Shown: one piece after another, positions 1 through 8,849 of the stretch
Layout of the letters: the number at the start of each line of letters is the position of its first letter
How positions within the stretch are numbered: the first letter of the stretch is position 1
Origin: Paraglomus occultum
Taxonomy: Eukaryota; Glomeromycota; Glomeromycetes; Paraglomerales; Paraglomeraceae
Direction: 5' to 3'
Assembly: GCA_910592205.1 (NCBI GenBank)
Contig: CAJVPJ010001106.1
Location: forward strand, 1 to 12,261
Length of the DNA: 12,261 nt
Notes under the pieces: model-generated
What the model was told of the DNA's origin: nothing
Databases searched by the model: none
The model's input: the letters and a program-made list of their open reading frames with translations, nothing else
Made by a program: the position numbers and the translations under genes

Positions 1-287
1 GTAAGCCGAAACTCCGTTTGAAACGCTAAATCTCAAGAGTGTTACACGATCGCTCTCCCTAGTGTGGCACTACGACACAATCAATAATCAATCTCAAAAA
101 TCACGTCATGGTCACACGGATGCACGCTACGTTATAAAAATGATAACAAGACTGGGTCTATAATTATTTTGTTGAAAAATAAAATCAATTATCTTCAAAA
201 CCATATAAAATCATTGCAACTTACATAGTAGATATGTAAAATACAGTTGTTCAGAAAAAAGTAAGTTTTATATGTTTTACTATTTGA
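1..287. other. AT-rich sequence, no gene recognised
   Basis: No open frame with recognisable content is seen on either strand. The left edge may cut a feature that lies outside the window; the first bases (gtaag) resemble a splice donor but nothing else supports that. Confidence 0.4.
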
Positions 288-662
288 TCAACACAAATCA
301 TGAATACTTTTGTCAAGTGAGTGTGCATTCTCATTCACTCTTACCTCCCATATCTGCCAGCTCCTTGTACCTTCCTCTTCCATTTTATCAATAATATCCT
401 CACCATTTAATAATAATCTAAAACATACCATTCGATTAATATTTTTCTCATACCTTTGGACAATTTGGACTTCATATTCATACACCTCATGCACTTTTGG
501 TTCCTCCTCTCCACCTATTCCCGCTGACATATTCATATCCTTTAAAAATATCTTATTCAGTCACTACTCTTTATTCTCCTCACGGCTCTGGCCATCCATA
601 CATGCACTATCTAATATAATTAACAATGAAATAACAGCATCCTTACCTTCTCCTCCTTCTAT
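288..662 (-). pseudogene. Unrecognised coding-like fragment, possibly two exons
   Basis: On the minus strand one reading frame runs from 662 to a stop at 290-288, broken only by adjacent TAG and TGA codons at 566-561. Both halves look protein-like: the upstream part is rich in E, D and hydrophobic residues with an LDSACMDGQS stretch, and the downstream part contains EVYEYEVQIVQRYEKNIN and WQIWEVRV. A 60-nt stretch from a GTGAGG donor (about 583) to a TCAG acceptor (526-524) would remove both stops and is phase-compatible, so this may be two exons rather than a nonsense-broken gene. A good GTAAGA donor also lies at 344, so the 3' end is uncertain. There is a stop just upstream of 662 and no convincing start codon, so the 5' part is missing or in an unseen exon. 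I do not recognise the family. The plus-strand frame opposite looks like a shadow. Confidence 0.35.
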
Positions 663-1111
663 TTACATTACTTAATATTAACATTAATTAACTATATAAA
701 TACCAGGCACTAGGCCAAGTTTCTTTGTTGATTCAGTTTAGTCACATTAATGTACTAGCTGTCTAAAAGCAGCTTTAGCAGTTTTCCGTAGTTGTCAATA
801 AAGATCCTATAAAAACGAAATCTCAGAGGAATACGTCACGTTAGAGCTTATTGAACCTTTCACAGAAAACGCACCCCAAACATGAATTTTGTACGGATGT
901 TTTACCATAGCTTTGGGAGGTTGTGTACCAGATTATAATACACTTTTTGGGTATTTCTGAGCATTTGTATACTGATTTTGTCAGAAAAAAATAACCCAAC
1001 TTTGTTCCAATTTTGTCATCTGTATTTCACAGAAAATTTCAAACAGCATTCTTTGCATCTATCTGTGAGAATAGGAACGGTCTTGGGACAATACAACGAT
1101 ATTTCAAATTA
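663..1111. other. Intergenic, no gene recognised
   Basis: There is a TATA-like stretch (actatataaatacc) around 690-703, but no convincing coding region follows it on either strand. The short plus-strand frame starting at 978 runs through the transposon boundary at 1112 and has no recognisable content. Confidence 0.4.
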
Positions 1112-1134
1112 CAGTCGAACCCCGTTATACCGAA
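1112..1134 (+). repeat. Left terminal inverted repeat of the 571-bp transposon
   Basis: This 23-nt repeat pairs with 1660-1682; mismatches fall at repeat positions 7 and 19. It is preceded directly by the TA target site. Confidence 0.85.
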
Positions 1135-1280
1135 GGCACGGGGGAGTCATATATGATTCGTTATAACGAGAAATTCGGTAAAACGAACGCTCTCTTTGTA
1201 ACAAAGTCTAGCCTAAAATCAAGTAATATTCGGTATATCGAGGCTTTCGTAAGCAATATTTATTAGTTGCAAAATAAATA

Positions 1281-1607
1281 TCAATATACAGGAAGAAAGA
1301 ATTTATTCTAGATTGCGCTTGTAACATTATGTAATTCCACCTTCCTTTTCAATGAACAAAAGACTTTGAGCTCATTCTAAATTATATTCTTTCTTTTCTA
1401 TTGGCTTGACAATTATTTAGTACGTTTTGAACTAGTTTTAAAGCGGTTATGGCATCTTTGGTCAAGACAGTGGCGACCATATCGTTGTTTATGACCACAA
1501 TTACTGCAACCAATCACCATGTTAAATTTTTGTATCACGTGATAAACTTCGCTGCAACCGAACTTCGGTAACGGAATAATACTATTAAAATTCGTAATAA
1601 CGATCAA
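1281..1607 (-). pseudogene. Possible eroded transposase remnant inside the transposon
   Basis: A 64-codon minus-strand frame (1607-1413) encodes a cysteine-rich stretch with CSNC followed by CLDQRC, a spacing that could bind a metal. Further along the minus strand, in the frame read over about 1312-1281, the residues QSRINSFF recall the QTxLDSFF-type tail of some pogo-like transposases. Neither piece is long enough to assign, and they lie in different frames. The position inside a TA-flanked TIR element is the main reason to suspect transposase debris. Confidence 0.2.
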
Positions 1608-1659
1608 ATTTAAATATTAAAAAAAAGGAGAAGTAACCCTTGCTTCGGTATAACAAAAA

Positions 1660-1682
1660 TTCGTTATAACGGGGTCCGACTG
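1660..1682 (-). repeat. Right terminal inverted repeat of the 571-bp transposon
   Basis: This is the inverted partner of 1112-1134 (21 of 23 match), followed directly by TA at 1683-1684. Confidence 0.85.
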
Positions 1683-1684
1683 TA

Positions 1685-2317
1685 TGAAGTTCATTGAGCA
1701 CTGTATGACTGCTGACATTAAGGAGGTAGAGTATCTGTTACTTGTAATCAGTTGACCAAGATAATGACGTTGATTAGGAGAGAGTTTTCAGGTCTACTAC
1801 TATCAGAGCATGGTTTAGGGTCCAAAGATTTTCTATTTTTAAGTTTTTTTATATAATTATATATTGTAGAAAGCGAAATAAAGTTAATTCATGTATATTG
1901 TAGGCATCATGGGTACCATTTGCCCATGAAGTTGTTATCGTTTTGCGATTTTTGATCGATCGAAGACTTTGTCATTGTATTGTTAGTTAAAGGAACGAAA
2001 AGTGTAAACAAAACGAATTGCGCGAATAACAAAATAGTGCTATCGAGTTTTTTATTGTAATACATATGTAAGAATAGAGCGTACAAACCGTGTTAGATGA
2101 CTTTTTTGTATTTCGGAAGGAAATCGTGTTTACTTGACATGCATCTCATTTCAAAAACTTTTTTCGTGCACTGCATGTCTATTTATATGACAATTTTTGT
2201 TTAATGCACTGATTGCACAGCATGTTTTTTACTACGCAGTTGGAGCTATCCAGACAACATGGCTATTAATATATTTAAAATCGGAATACAGTTTTAGCAT
2301 CGATCATTGCCAAAAGA
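1685..2317. other. Intergenic, no gene recognised
   Basis: AT-rich sequence with no supported coding region. An open plus-strand frame enters from 2197 (FNALIAQHVFYYAVG...), but that part is hydrophobic and resembles nothing I know; it may be untranslated sequence ahead of the zinc-finger remnant. Confidence 0.35.
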
Positions 2318-2658
2318 TGGTAAAAAAAAAAGGTCGACATAATAAAAAGGAAAGGTTTACATTACGCAAATTGAGGCAACAAATAAAAAAAAGCGCGTTC
2401 AATCTCTACTATATGTTAGTAAACGTAATGGTTAGAAAAGCAAACTTGTGAACGATGTGGGGCATGATTTTTTCATCCCCCCAAATGCTGCGTTCACATC
2501 TTAATCGAAATATCCATGCTGTCCTCGAGACCCAATACCTGCACCCTGAGACACCCAAATTCGAACTAACAAACGTTATTAATTCAGGTAGCGAAACATT
2601 GAATGCACATTATCGCGTACAAATAGGAAAAGAAAGCATATACTCCCAGTACACTTAG
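2318..2658 (+). pseudogene. Broken C2H2-type zinc-finger gene
   Basis: A plausible start at 2318 begins a basic peptide (MVKKKGRHNKKER...), closed by a stop at 2449-2451. In another frame, 2447-2461 encodes CERCG. In a third frame, from about 2467, comes IFSSPQMLRSHLNRNIH, with histidines at 2497 and 2515. Taken together the cysteine half and the histidine half have the spacing of one C2H2 finger (about C-x2-C-x12-H-x5-H), but a one-base shift in the GGGGC run at 2459-2463 separates them, and the frame upstream of the cysteines has several stops. The histidine half stays open to 2656-2658. This looks like the decayed copy of a small single-finger protein with a basic tail. A sequencing error in the G run could explain one shift but not the upstream stops. 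Confidence 0.45.
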
Positions 2659-2897
2659 GGAGCAGATAACAAAAATCTTTAATGAACGGTTTGATTTAAT
2701 ATTAACGCACGGTTTCAAAACTCGATTATGTCTTGTAGGGAAATTGTCAAGATCAGGAAGGTATTTTCGATAACGTAAAATTTGCAGATGATGATAATAA
2801 TGATGAGAAAAATTATAAAAAGTTCCATACAAAAATAAAGCCATAGTAGTAGCAAGCAAAGTGGATATACCGAGAATTGTTGATGAATTATGAGTAT

Positions 2898-5775
2898 TCA
2901 AACAGAACGTACCATAAACTCTTCGACATCAGTGATACGTTTCGTATTTCCATTCGCGTCCCACCAGCATGCGACCACACCAATTTTTGTAAAGTTGATA
3001 TCGTGCCAGAAATGCACAACTCGAAGGCCTTTTTTAAGTTCATTATCACCCGGCCAATAAGGATTCTCGGTTACATCGTCTTCGCACGTAAAATGGACGA
3101 TCCAAGCCTCCTCGGCCGAGAGTTCATTTGCGTAAATAAGAACTCGTGAAAAATGTTCGTCGAGCTCGTTCCGTTTTGCTGTTGCCAACAGCTCAAGTAC
3201 AACCGTTGGATATCCAGGCGAATCAATAACTATATCACTGTATTTGTGTTGATTACGTCCGTTACTATAACGTACTATATGCCATTGTCCCGTAATTTTA
3301 AAACCGATGAGCCAATTCGACAAGATTCGGTACAGCTCTGCTTCGTATACGCTTTCTTTGGGTACACATTCGTTTTTAACGTTATTCACATTCACATACG
3401 CCCTCTTGAATGAACGTAAATATGCCAAAATCATGTTTCCTCTATCAAACGTACAGACAGCCTGTTTCAAGATCTCGAGAATATCCAGAGTACGTGGAGA
3501 AGAACGGTAAGGTACTTCGACTTTCGGGGAGGAGGGAAACACCTTGGGAATTACTTTTTGAAGGATTAGCCAGCGCACTAAGGGCGAGGAAATCTTGAAG
3601 GTGCCAGCTTCTTCTCCGGGAACTAGGACTCCTTCAGCTGTGAGGAATAAAGCTAAATCCCTTTGGTCATCAGCAACATGTACAGGGTCGATATTCGCCA
3701 GGAAATCTGATCGAAAGAGTTTCATAGCACACTTAGAATCTTCCCTCAGAAGAGCATTCTTCATCCGTATAAACGTTGAATACTCTGTAACCTCATTCCC
3801 CAGTGAAAAGGCTGAAAAACGTTGCCATGTGTCATAGTTTAAGTGCGTTCCCTCTACTAGTTTTTTCATAAGCTTCCTATAAATGGTGCGCCCGCATAGG
3901 CAGACGAGTCCAGCATGGCTGTTAAAAAAAGTATCATGGAAATGATGAGTCTTGGTAAAAAAAATACTTCATGAAAATCTAGTCACATACCCGCCTGTCT
4001 GCATATATATGTCCTCGATAATTTCTGAGTCGATGGTTATACGTTCTTCTTTCATAAATTCTTCATATAATGTTTGTACTTGTTCTCGAGTAAAGTTTGG
4101 GTTTTGAAATGGTGTCATGACATTGAAAGGTGATGTAGTCAACTCTTTCGAATTCAGATATAAAATACTAAACGGACCGACGGCAACAACAGAAAAGATA
4201 GCAAATGAGCTTTTGTCATTTCTGATGCCACGCAGAGTCTTCAGGCATGATGATTTAACATCTTCACTTGCTCTATACAATTCATCAAACTCATCAAAAA
4301 GGAGAACAACATTGTGCTCCCACTGATCGCGCTGAAACGCTTTGAGAAAATCCTGTGCAGAATCGATTTCTGAAACGGAAATGCCATTCCCATGAGCATT
4401 GCGAAGGAGAGCCATACCAAGTGTCCGCCAGAAGGTGTCTATATCCCCCTTGACCTCGACATGCTCAAAAGATGTACTATTCCATAAAAAAAGGAGAAAA
4501 AAGAGCACAATCGTGTCAGCTTGTAAGCCCACATTATACTTATTATTTGAACAAGACCCATACTTACTAAATGCAAACAAATCCTTCATTTCGCAACTGA
4601 TCTTGAATTGCAAGCACCCGTGTAGACTTCCCCGAGGCTCGTGGCCCGTATAACGCTACAAACTCACCCCGATGAATTAACTCAAGAAGTGGGCCATTCC
4701 GTTCTGTTGGGTCCGCATAATAGACTATAGAGCGCTCTTCTCGTGTAATCGCACTATTTACCGTCCACTTCCTTTTTTTCGGTGCAAACGTAACTAGAAA
4801 AAAAAAGAGTTAGTGGAGAAACAACGCGTTATTGAGTAATATAGAGTAAGGTTAACCTGTATAAGCTTACGTTCTCCCTCCGCTTTTCGTTTCCCCGTTC
4901 TGATAACAGTGAGGCATAAGTTAATAAATGAAATTACTGCGGAGAAAGCGGTATAAGTTGGTTAGAGCAGTCCTAATGCTTACCTTCTCGCTCGCCCTTT
5001 ATTTCTTTGATTAGGTCTACAATCGTTTTTGCTGGACCCATTGTCATTCCGCATCGTTCAAGCTCTTCCTGACTCAACTTAAGGAAGGCGCGGCCAGCAA
5101 CCCAGTTATCTTCAAATACTTTAATATCTCGATCTCTGAGAAACAACTCATCCTTCTTAGTCTCCAGAAAAGTAATGACGTTCTTGGGGCTCCATTTACT
5201 GACTTCTTCAACCGAAGGGACTGATAGAAAAGACATGTTAAAATTATGGTATAGAGAACCGCGCAATCTAGTGGCGTTTTTTTTTTTTTGTGTAAGATTT
5301 CATTATTATAAAATTGCGTTTATATATAAATAAATAAAAATAATAAAAAACGCGGGTAATTACGTAACGAAGATACGGTGCAGATGTGTTGATTATTCAG
5401 TGTAGTCGTAATAGTCGTAGTAACATATATCGCCTATTCTCTGTCCCAAACGCCCCGAGTCATAAAGTCGTTACCTGTATAAAGGCCGAATATTATCGGA
5501 TTACTTTTTGATATCTTAAAAAAGTCTTTTAACTTGACGAAATTTCCTTCATGTTCATGGAATAAAGCATCGTTTAACAATTTATATTGGTTGTCTTCAG
5601 GAGCCTTTACTTTGAGAATAATCGTGCCCGCAGCACACGACAGTTTTTCTCTGCCTACGATTTCGTTTTGAATGTTATGAATGCTGTCAGGGAGCTTTTC
5701 GACACGTATTCGCTGGGGGACGTCCCCGAAAGGTGCAGTATACCATAAACTATGTCTAGTTCTTTTTGGAGGCAT
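2898..5775 (-). CDS. Crinkler-type protein: header, SAM-like, P-loop NTPase, PD-(D/E)XK nuclease
   Basis: Six exons fit on the minus strand: 5775-5475, 5220-4984, 4936-4871, 4793-4568, 4476-3991, 3918-2898. All joins are GT-AG and phase-compatible, giving about 778 residues (756 if the 66-nt exon is skipped). Residues 1-100 look like the ubiquitin-like CRN header. About 102-175 is a SAM-like helical domain (SVEEVSKWSP..., AGRAFLKL). PKKRK at 206-210 resembles a nuclear localisation signal. Walker A GPRASGKST is at 251-259 and Walker B VVLLFDEFDEL at 333-343. The C-terminus shows E633, D667 (SDIVID), E681 (VVLELL) and K687 in a PD-(D/E)XK-like arrangement, then VHFTCEDD and VVHFWHD. Known for the family: NTPase plus restriction-like nuclease effectors active in nuclei. 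No internal stop is seen. The first intron (254 nt) is the weakest join. The ATG at 5838 is less likely because it lies upstream of the TATA-like box. Confidence 0.85.
4871..4936 (-). other. Symmetric 66-nt candidate cassette exon in the CRN gene
   Basis: The acceptor (TCTCCGCAG) at 4938-4937 and the donor GTAAGC at 4870 delimit 66 nt that read open in the required frame and add 22 residues, ending KRKAEGE. The flanking exons are also phase-compatible with each other if this exon is skipped (single 190-nt intron 4983-4794). Inclusion adds a short hydrophobic stretch and extra basic residues just ahead of PKKRK. Which form is used cannot be decided from sequence. Confidence 0.5.
5277..5289. 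repeat. Poly-T tract (13 T)
   Basis: Thirteen consecutive T on the plus strand, inside the proposed first intron of the CRN gene. The neighbouring TATATATAAA stretch (about 5320-5330) could be a promoter if the SAM-NTPase-nuclease part were transcribed alone from an ATG at 5236. Confidence 0.8.
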
Positions 5776-5818
5776 GGTAGTCAACGTGTACAAGGAGAAA
5801 TAACACGCAATAATACTG

Positions 5819-5859
5819 TTATAAATATGTTGCGTCATTATAATGCGAGAGTAACCAAT
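5819..5859 (-). promoter_or_regulatory. Candidate core promoter of the CRN gene
   Basis: Read on the minus strand, ATATTTATAA lies at 5828-5819, about 45-53 nt before the chosen ATG at 5775. CATTGG, the reverse form of a CCAAT box, lies at about 5859-5854. The spacing favours the ATG at 5775 over the in-frame ATG at 5838. This is inferred from position only. Confidence 0.35.
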
Positions 5860-6328
5860 GAGAACTGGTGCGCAGAGACTCGCGTCTAATTATGCGTCTG
5901 CAAAAAAACAACGCCAATCCAAAAATTTAACCATAAACAAATATTGATAAATAATACCAACCATAGATTTCGATATCTGCATATTATTTGCAGAGCATTG
6001 CCACATGGTCTCTGATGTACAGCAATGAAAAACATTACTATTAATAAAGTGATTATTTCGTGTCGATGCATCAGTTTCCTGACTGTACTCATTCCTAATA
6101 TGGTCATCGAGAATTTTACAAAACTCTGATCATTCCTGATTCAAATGTATGTATCATGTAGTAGTTAATCAAATTTAAGTTTGTTCATGCAGTTAGTAGT
6201 AATATGCGAAAGACGTAAAACAAAAAATATTCCAAATGGATGTGTAAAAAAATACCATATTGGTACGAAGCGATATGTTGATATAATTAATAATCGAATA
6301 CCTTCTGAACCAACAGAGGAGTGGCATT

Positions 6329-6346
6329 GTGAAGCGGAGCTTCGAG
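6329..6346 (+). repeat. Dispersed motif copy 1 (GAAGCGGAGCTTCGAG)
   Basis: The word GTGAAGYGGAGCTTCGAG occurs here and at 6875-6892, with diverged relatives at 6748-6763 and 9342-9357. Its core contains the near-palindrome GAGCTTCGAG. It is probably part of a repetitive element whose limits I cannot define. Confidence 0.5.
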
Positions 6347-6747
6347 GTTCTGTGGTTACACCTGCCTCATCAGTTAACAAGACTTGCGTAGCGTGTAAGG
6401 TATGTACATATTTGCTCTGCAAAGCCACTTACGCAAATTTTTAGTAGTGCTGAAACTTTTACCAAATTAGACACAACTCAGAAGCTTTGCCCCGCCCGTA
6501 TTATCAAATATGAAAACACTAATACAGCCTCAGTGGTGCCACCGCAAAGTGGGAATGTTTCCACTTATTCCATTTTTAAAACACTGAAGCTTGCTTATCC
6601 CGAAGTATGCCAAAAAAATAGTAATAGTAAATCCAATGAGACGAGGTGATGTAGATTTTTTATGTAAATAACCTTTTCAATAAGGTCAATTTCGGTTCCA
6701 GATTGAATTGGTTAATGCATTCTTTGACATTGCAAAATATTAATGAA

Positions 6748-6763
6748 GATGCAGAGCTTCGAG
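6748..6763 (+). repeat. Dispersed motif copy 2 (diverged)
   Basis: GATGCAGAGCTTCGAG matches the consensus at most positions and is followed, like copy 3, by TC. Confidence 0.4.
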
Positions 6764-6874
6764 TCTTCGACTCATGTTACATATGTTATGGTCAATCTGT
6801 TTTGTTGGATACGCAAACGGAAGAGAGGCTTTTAAATCAGAGCCAGTGGTGTGGTACCACGGCCATAATAAAAA

Positions 6875-6892
6875 GTGAAGTGGAGCTTCGAG
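6875..6892 (+). repeat. Dispersed motif copy 3
   Basis: GTGAAGTGGAGCTTCGAG differs from copy 1 at one base. Confidence 0.5.
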
Positions 6893-7134
6893 TCAAGCAC
6901 TGCTGAACTGAAATGTTACTATGTCGAATTACTGATCAGGGTTCAAATTAAAATTTGTGATCATGCAACACCAATGACTCTTATCTTCCCACGGGAGTAG
7001 TTACACAAACAAAACATTTGTATCCAACAAGCAAATAAAAGCAGTATATAAACTCGAAGTATGGCATTCGCAAAACTATAATTATACCAATGAGAGAATC
7101 AAAGTAATGAAGTAATACAACTGAATAAGCATTT

Positions 7135-7235
7135 CGTTCGTCCATCATATCAATATTAGCAACAATAATAACAACAACATGTATCATCATCATAACCTTC
7201 ATAACATCTTCATTAACATAATAATAATCTCAACT
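7135..7235. repeat. Trinucleotide-rich low-complexity tract
   Basis: Interrupted runs of AAT/AAC and ATC/CAT units (for example aacaataataacaacaac and catcatcat). It explains the short frames seen here and needs no coding explanation. Confidence 0.6.
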
Positions 7236-7595
7236 GGGAGTAGGAGTTTATTAATATAGTTTTGTTTTTCTTGATTAAAGTCATCAGAAGACTCACATGT
7301 TGATTGTCAATGTATTAACACGGGAATTCTTCAAAAAGAAGCTCCTCATTTTATAGCTTCTCCAAAACAATAAAGACAAAAGTAAAAAATTAATTATCTT
7401 TAGTAAAAACATGAAGAAAATAATGTCATTCATGTCGATTTCTCCACTAATAAGATCACTAATTATCTTTTCAAACTAGAGCAAAAGAAGACCTCTAATC
7501 TTCACAAGGGATGGGACAATATTTAAACTTAGAAAAATAGAACTATATAAATGAGACATATATGTAAAGCAAAATACTGTAACACTACATATTCA

Positions 7596-8849
7596 TTATC
7601 TTGGCTGACGTTTCAAAATTATTTGCTGAATTTCGTAAAGATCAATGATAAAGTTACCATCAGGAATTGCAGGATGAGAAACCAGTGGAACATATCTGAT
7701 AGCTGGAATAGGTGGGTCATAAAATACGTCACTTATTGGAATGTTGATCTGATATGCTGGAATGCCTGGAGCATTACACCCAGTAGGTCGACTACTACGT
7801 TTTTGCACAGTCCCAAAATGCCACTATTTTTTAGACATATTAATATACATGTAAATATCGAAAAATAAACAATGATAAACAGAATCTCTAAACAGTTTAA
7901 CATTACTTTTCTGGTTGGAAATCCCTGTCTCCATAATGTAGCCTAATATTTAAAAAGTTTTTAGTATATCAACTATGAAACTATAATAAAATAGTCAATA
8001 GTAAATAGATACATGCCTTCATCGATCGATTAAATTGTCCATGTGTATTTCGTGTAGTTCTCAAATCGTAAATCTTTATTCCTAATACACATCTCACATA
8101 CATCTGACTCATCCAAAGTTCACACTTTTTTCTCAATCCATGGTCATCTTGACTAACTGCAACCTCACATATTATTCTAGCATGAGGATTCCCCTACAAA
8201 ATACAAAAGTATATGTATTAGAAAATTGCATACAAAACAGATAATGATAATATACACCAAATTCAATGTACCATTGTGTCGCTTGGGGGAGGTCCAAGAT
8301 TGAGAGGTCCAGAATCGGGAGGTCTTGAAACGTATGCCTCATCCGGATATATTGCAATATCCGGGGCAATGTTAAGTCCATCTGCATTTGGTGAAGGATG
8401 AACTATAAAAAGGATGTAAGATATTAGAAAATCCATAAAAAGTCAAAGATCAAGCAAGCTTAAATTTTCTTACATGGTTGACCCACGACGAATATTGGTG
8501 GATCAATAATAATGCCACGATTTGGAATTTTGAAATAATCTTGCAACAGTGCAACAACGGCTTCGTGTACTAGTGTGCACATATCAATAATAATAACGTC
8601 GCCGTTATTATACTCAAACTTGTACCCAGACGGTTTACGGCTTTCAAGAAATTTGTTGTACTTTTTTATCGATATATTGGAAGCAATCTTAAAAGGTAAA
8701 CTGCAATTCAAATGAGCTAACACCAAGTGGGACTTAAAGTAAAAGATCACAGTTCTATGATATAAAAACATATGTTACCTATTCTCCTCCTTTGGAAATT
8801 CTAGAGGTTGAAAATGTTCTTGAAGTTTCTTAGTCAAGTTACGAAACAT
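7596..8849 (-). CDS. Uma2-like PD-(D/E)XK nuclease-fold protein, six exons
   Basis: Exons fit at 8849-8779, 8700-8474, 8402-8272, 8193-8017, 7942-7907 (36 nt) and 7823-7596, summing to 870 nt and 289 residues with no internal stop. Introns are 71-83 nt; four are GT-AG and the fourth needs a GC donor (AAG|GCATGT). The Uma2 pattern is clear: KPSGYKFEYNNGDVIIID, with conserved-type E and G, near residues 48-66; IAPDIAIYPDEAY with D114; IICEVAVSQ with E153; then LRKKCELWM and GIKIYD, matching the usual K...Y...G...WivD segment. Bacterial Uma2 proteins are about 190 residues; this one has a C-terminal extension rich in P and I (NIPISDVFYDPPIP). The family is known mainly from bacteria, and I recall an expansion in Rhizophagus. 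No signal peptide or membrane segment is seen, so it is probably cytosolic or nuclear. Substrate and role are unknown. Confidence 0.75.

Larger units (their letters stand above)
1112..1682. mobile_element. Non-autonomous TA-inserting DNA transposon (pogo/Tc1-mariner type), 571 bp
   Basis: The left end (1112-1134, starting CAGTCGAACCCCGTTATA) and the reverse complement of the right end (1660-1682, starting CAGTCGGACCCCGTTATA) match at 21 of 23 positions. TA dinucleotides flank both ends (1110-1111 and 1683-1684), as expected of TA target-site duplication in the Tc1/mariner-pogo superfamily. At 571 bp it is too short for a full transposase. Terminal-repeat-like words recur inside: a perfect palindrome TCGTTATAACGA at 1158-1169, a related ATTCGGTATATCGA near 1228-1241 and TTCGGTATAAC near 1644-1654, which may be extra transposase-binding sites. 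The ends are nearly identical, so the copy is probably fairly young. Superfamily assignment is by TIR style and TSD only. Confidence 0.85.
5860..7595. other. Gene-poor 1.7-kb spacer
   Basis: Several open frames occur (minus 6107-5886 and 6428-6165; plus 6181-6444 and 6703-6906), but none shows a recognisable domain. The minus-strand ones are runs of hydrophobic residues expected from AT-rich DNA, and the 6165-6444 frames overlap on opposite strands. The stretch holds three copies of a GGAGCTTCGAG motif and trinucleotide-rich sequence near 7135-7235. No RNA gene was seen. Confidence 0.4.

Noticed and set aside
310-675. Plus-strand 121-codon frame rich in S, T, P and hydrophobic residues
   Set aside because: Opposite strand reads as charged, protein-like text; this frame is probably its shadow.
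2584-2901. Minus-strand 105-codon frame with two hydrophobic stretches, starting at the CRN stop
   Set aside because: It looks membrane-like, but AT-rich DNA readily yields such runs, it begins within the last codons of the CRN gene, and no promoter or family match is apparent. More likely the CRN 3' untranslated region.
2877-4653. Several plus-strand frames (2877-3149, 3153-3413, 3307-3510, 3410-3598, 3595-3837, 4117-4326, 4399-4653)
   Set aside because: They lie antisense to the well-supported CRN exons and have no recognisable content; they are shadows.
5886-6107. Minus-strand hydrophobic 73-codon frame upstream of the CRN gene
   Set aside because: Low-complexity hydrophobic composition, no family resemblance and no splice context joining it to the CRN gene.
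6165-6444. Overlapping frames on both strands
   Set aside because: They mirror each other over the same DNA, neither has a known motif, and the region carries the dispersed repeat word.
6939-6960. GGTTCAAAT word resembling a tRNA T-loop
   Set aside because: No acceptor, D or anticodon stems can be placed around it.
7551-7868. Plus-strand 105-codon frame
   Set aside because: Antisense to the last exon of the Uma2-like gene and without recognisable content.
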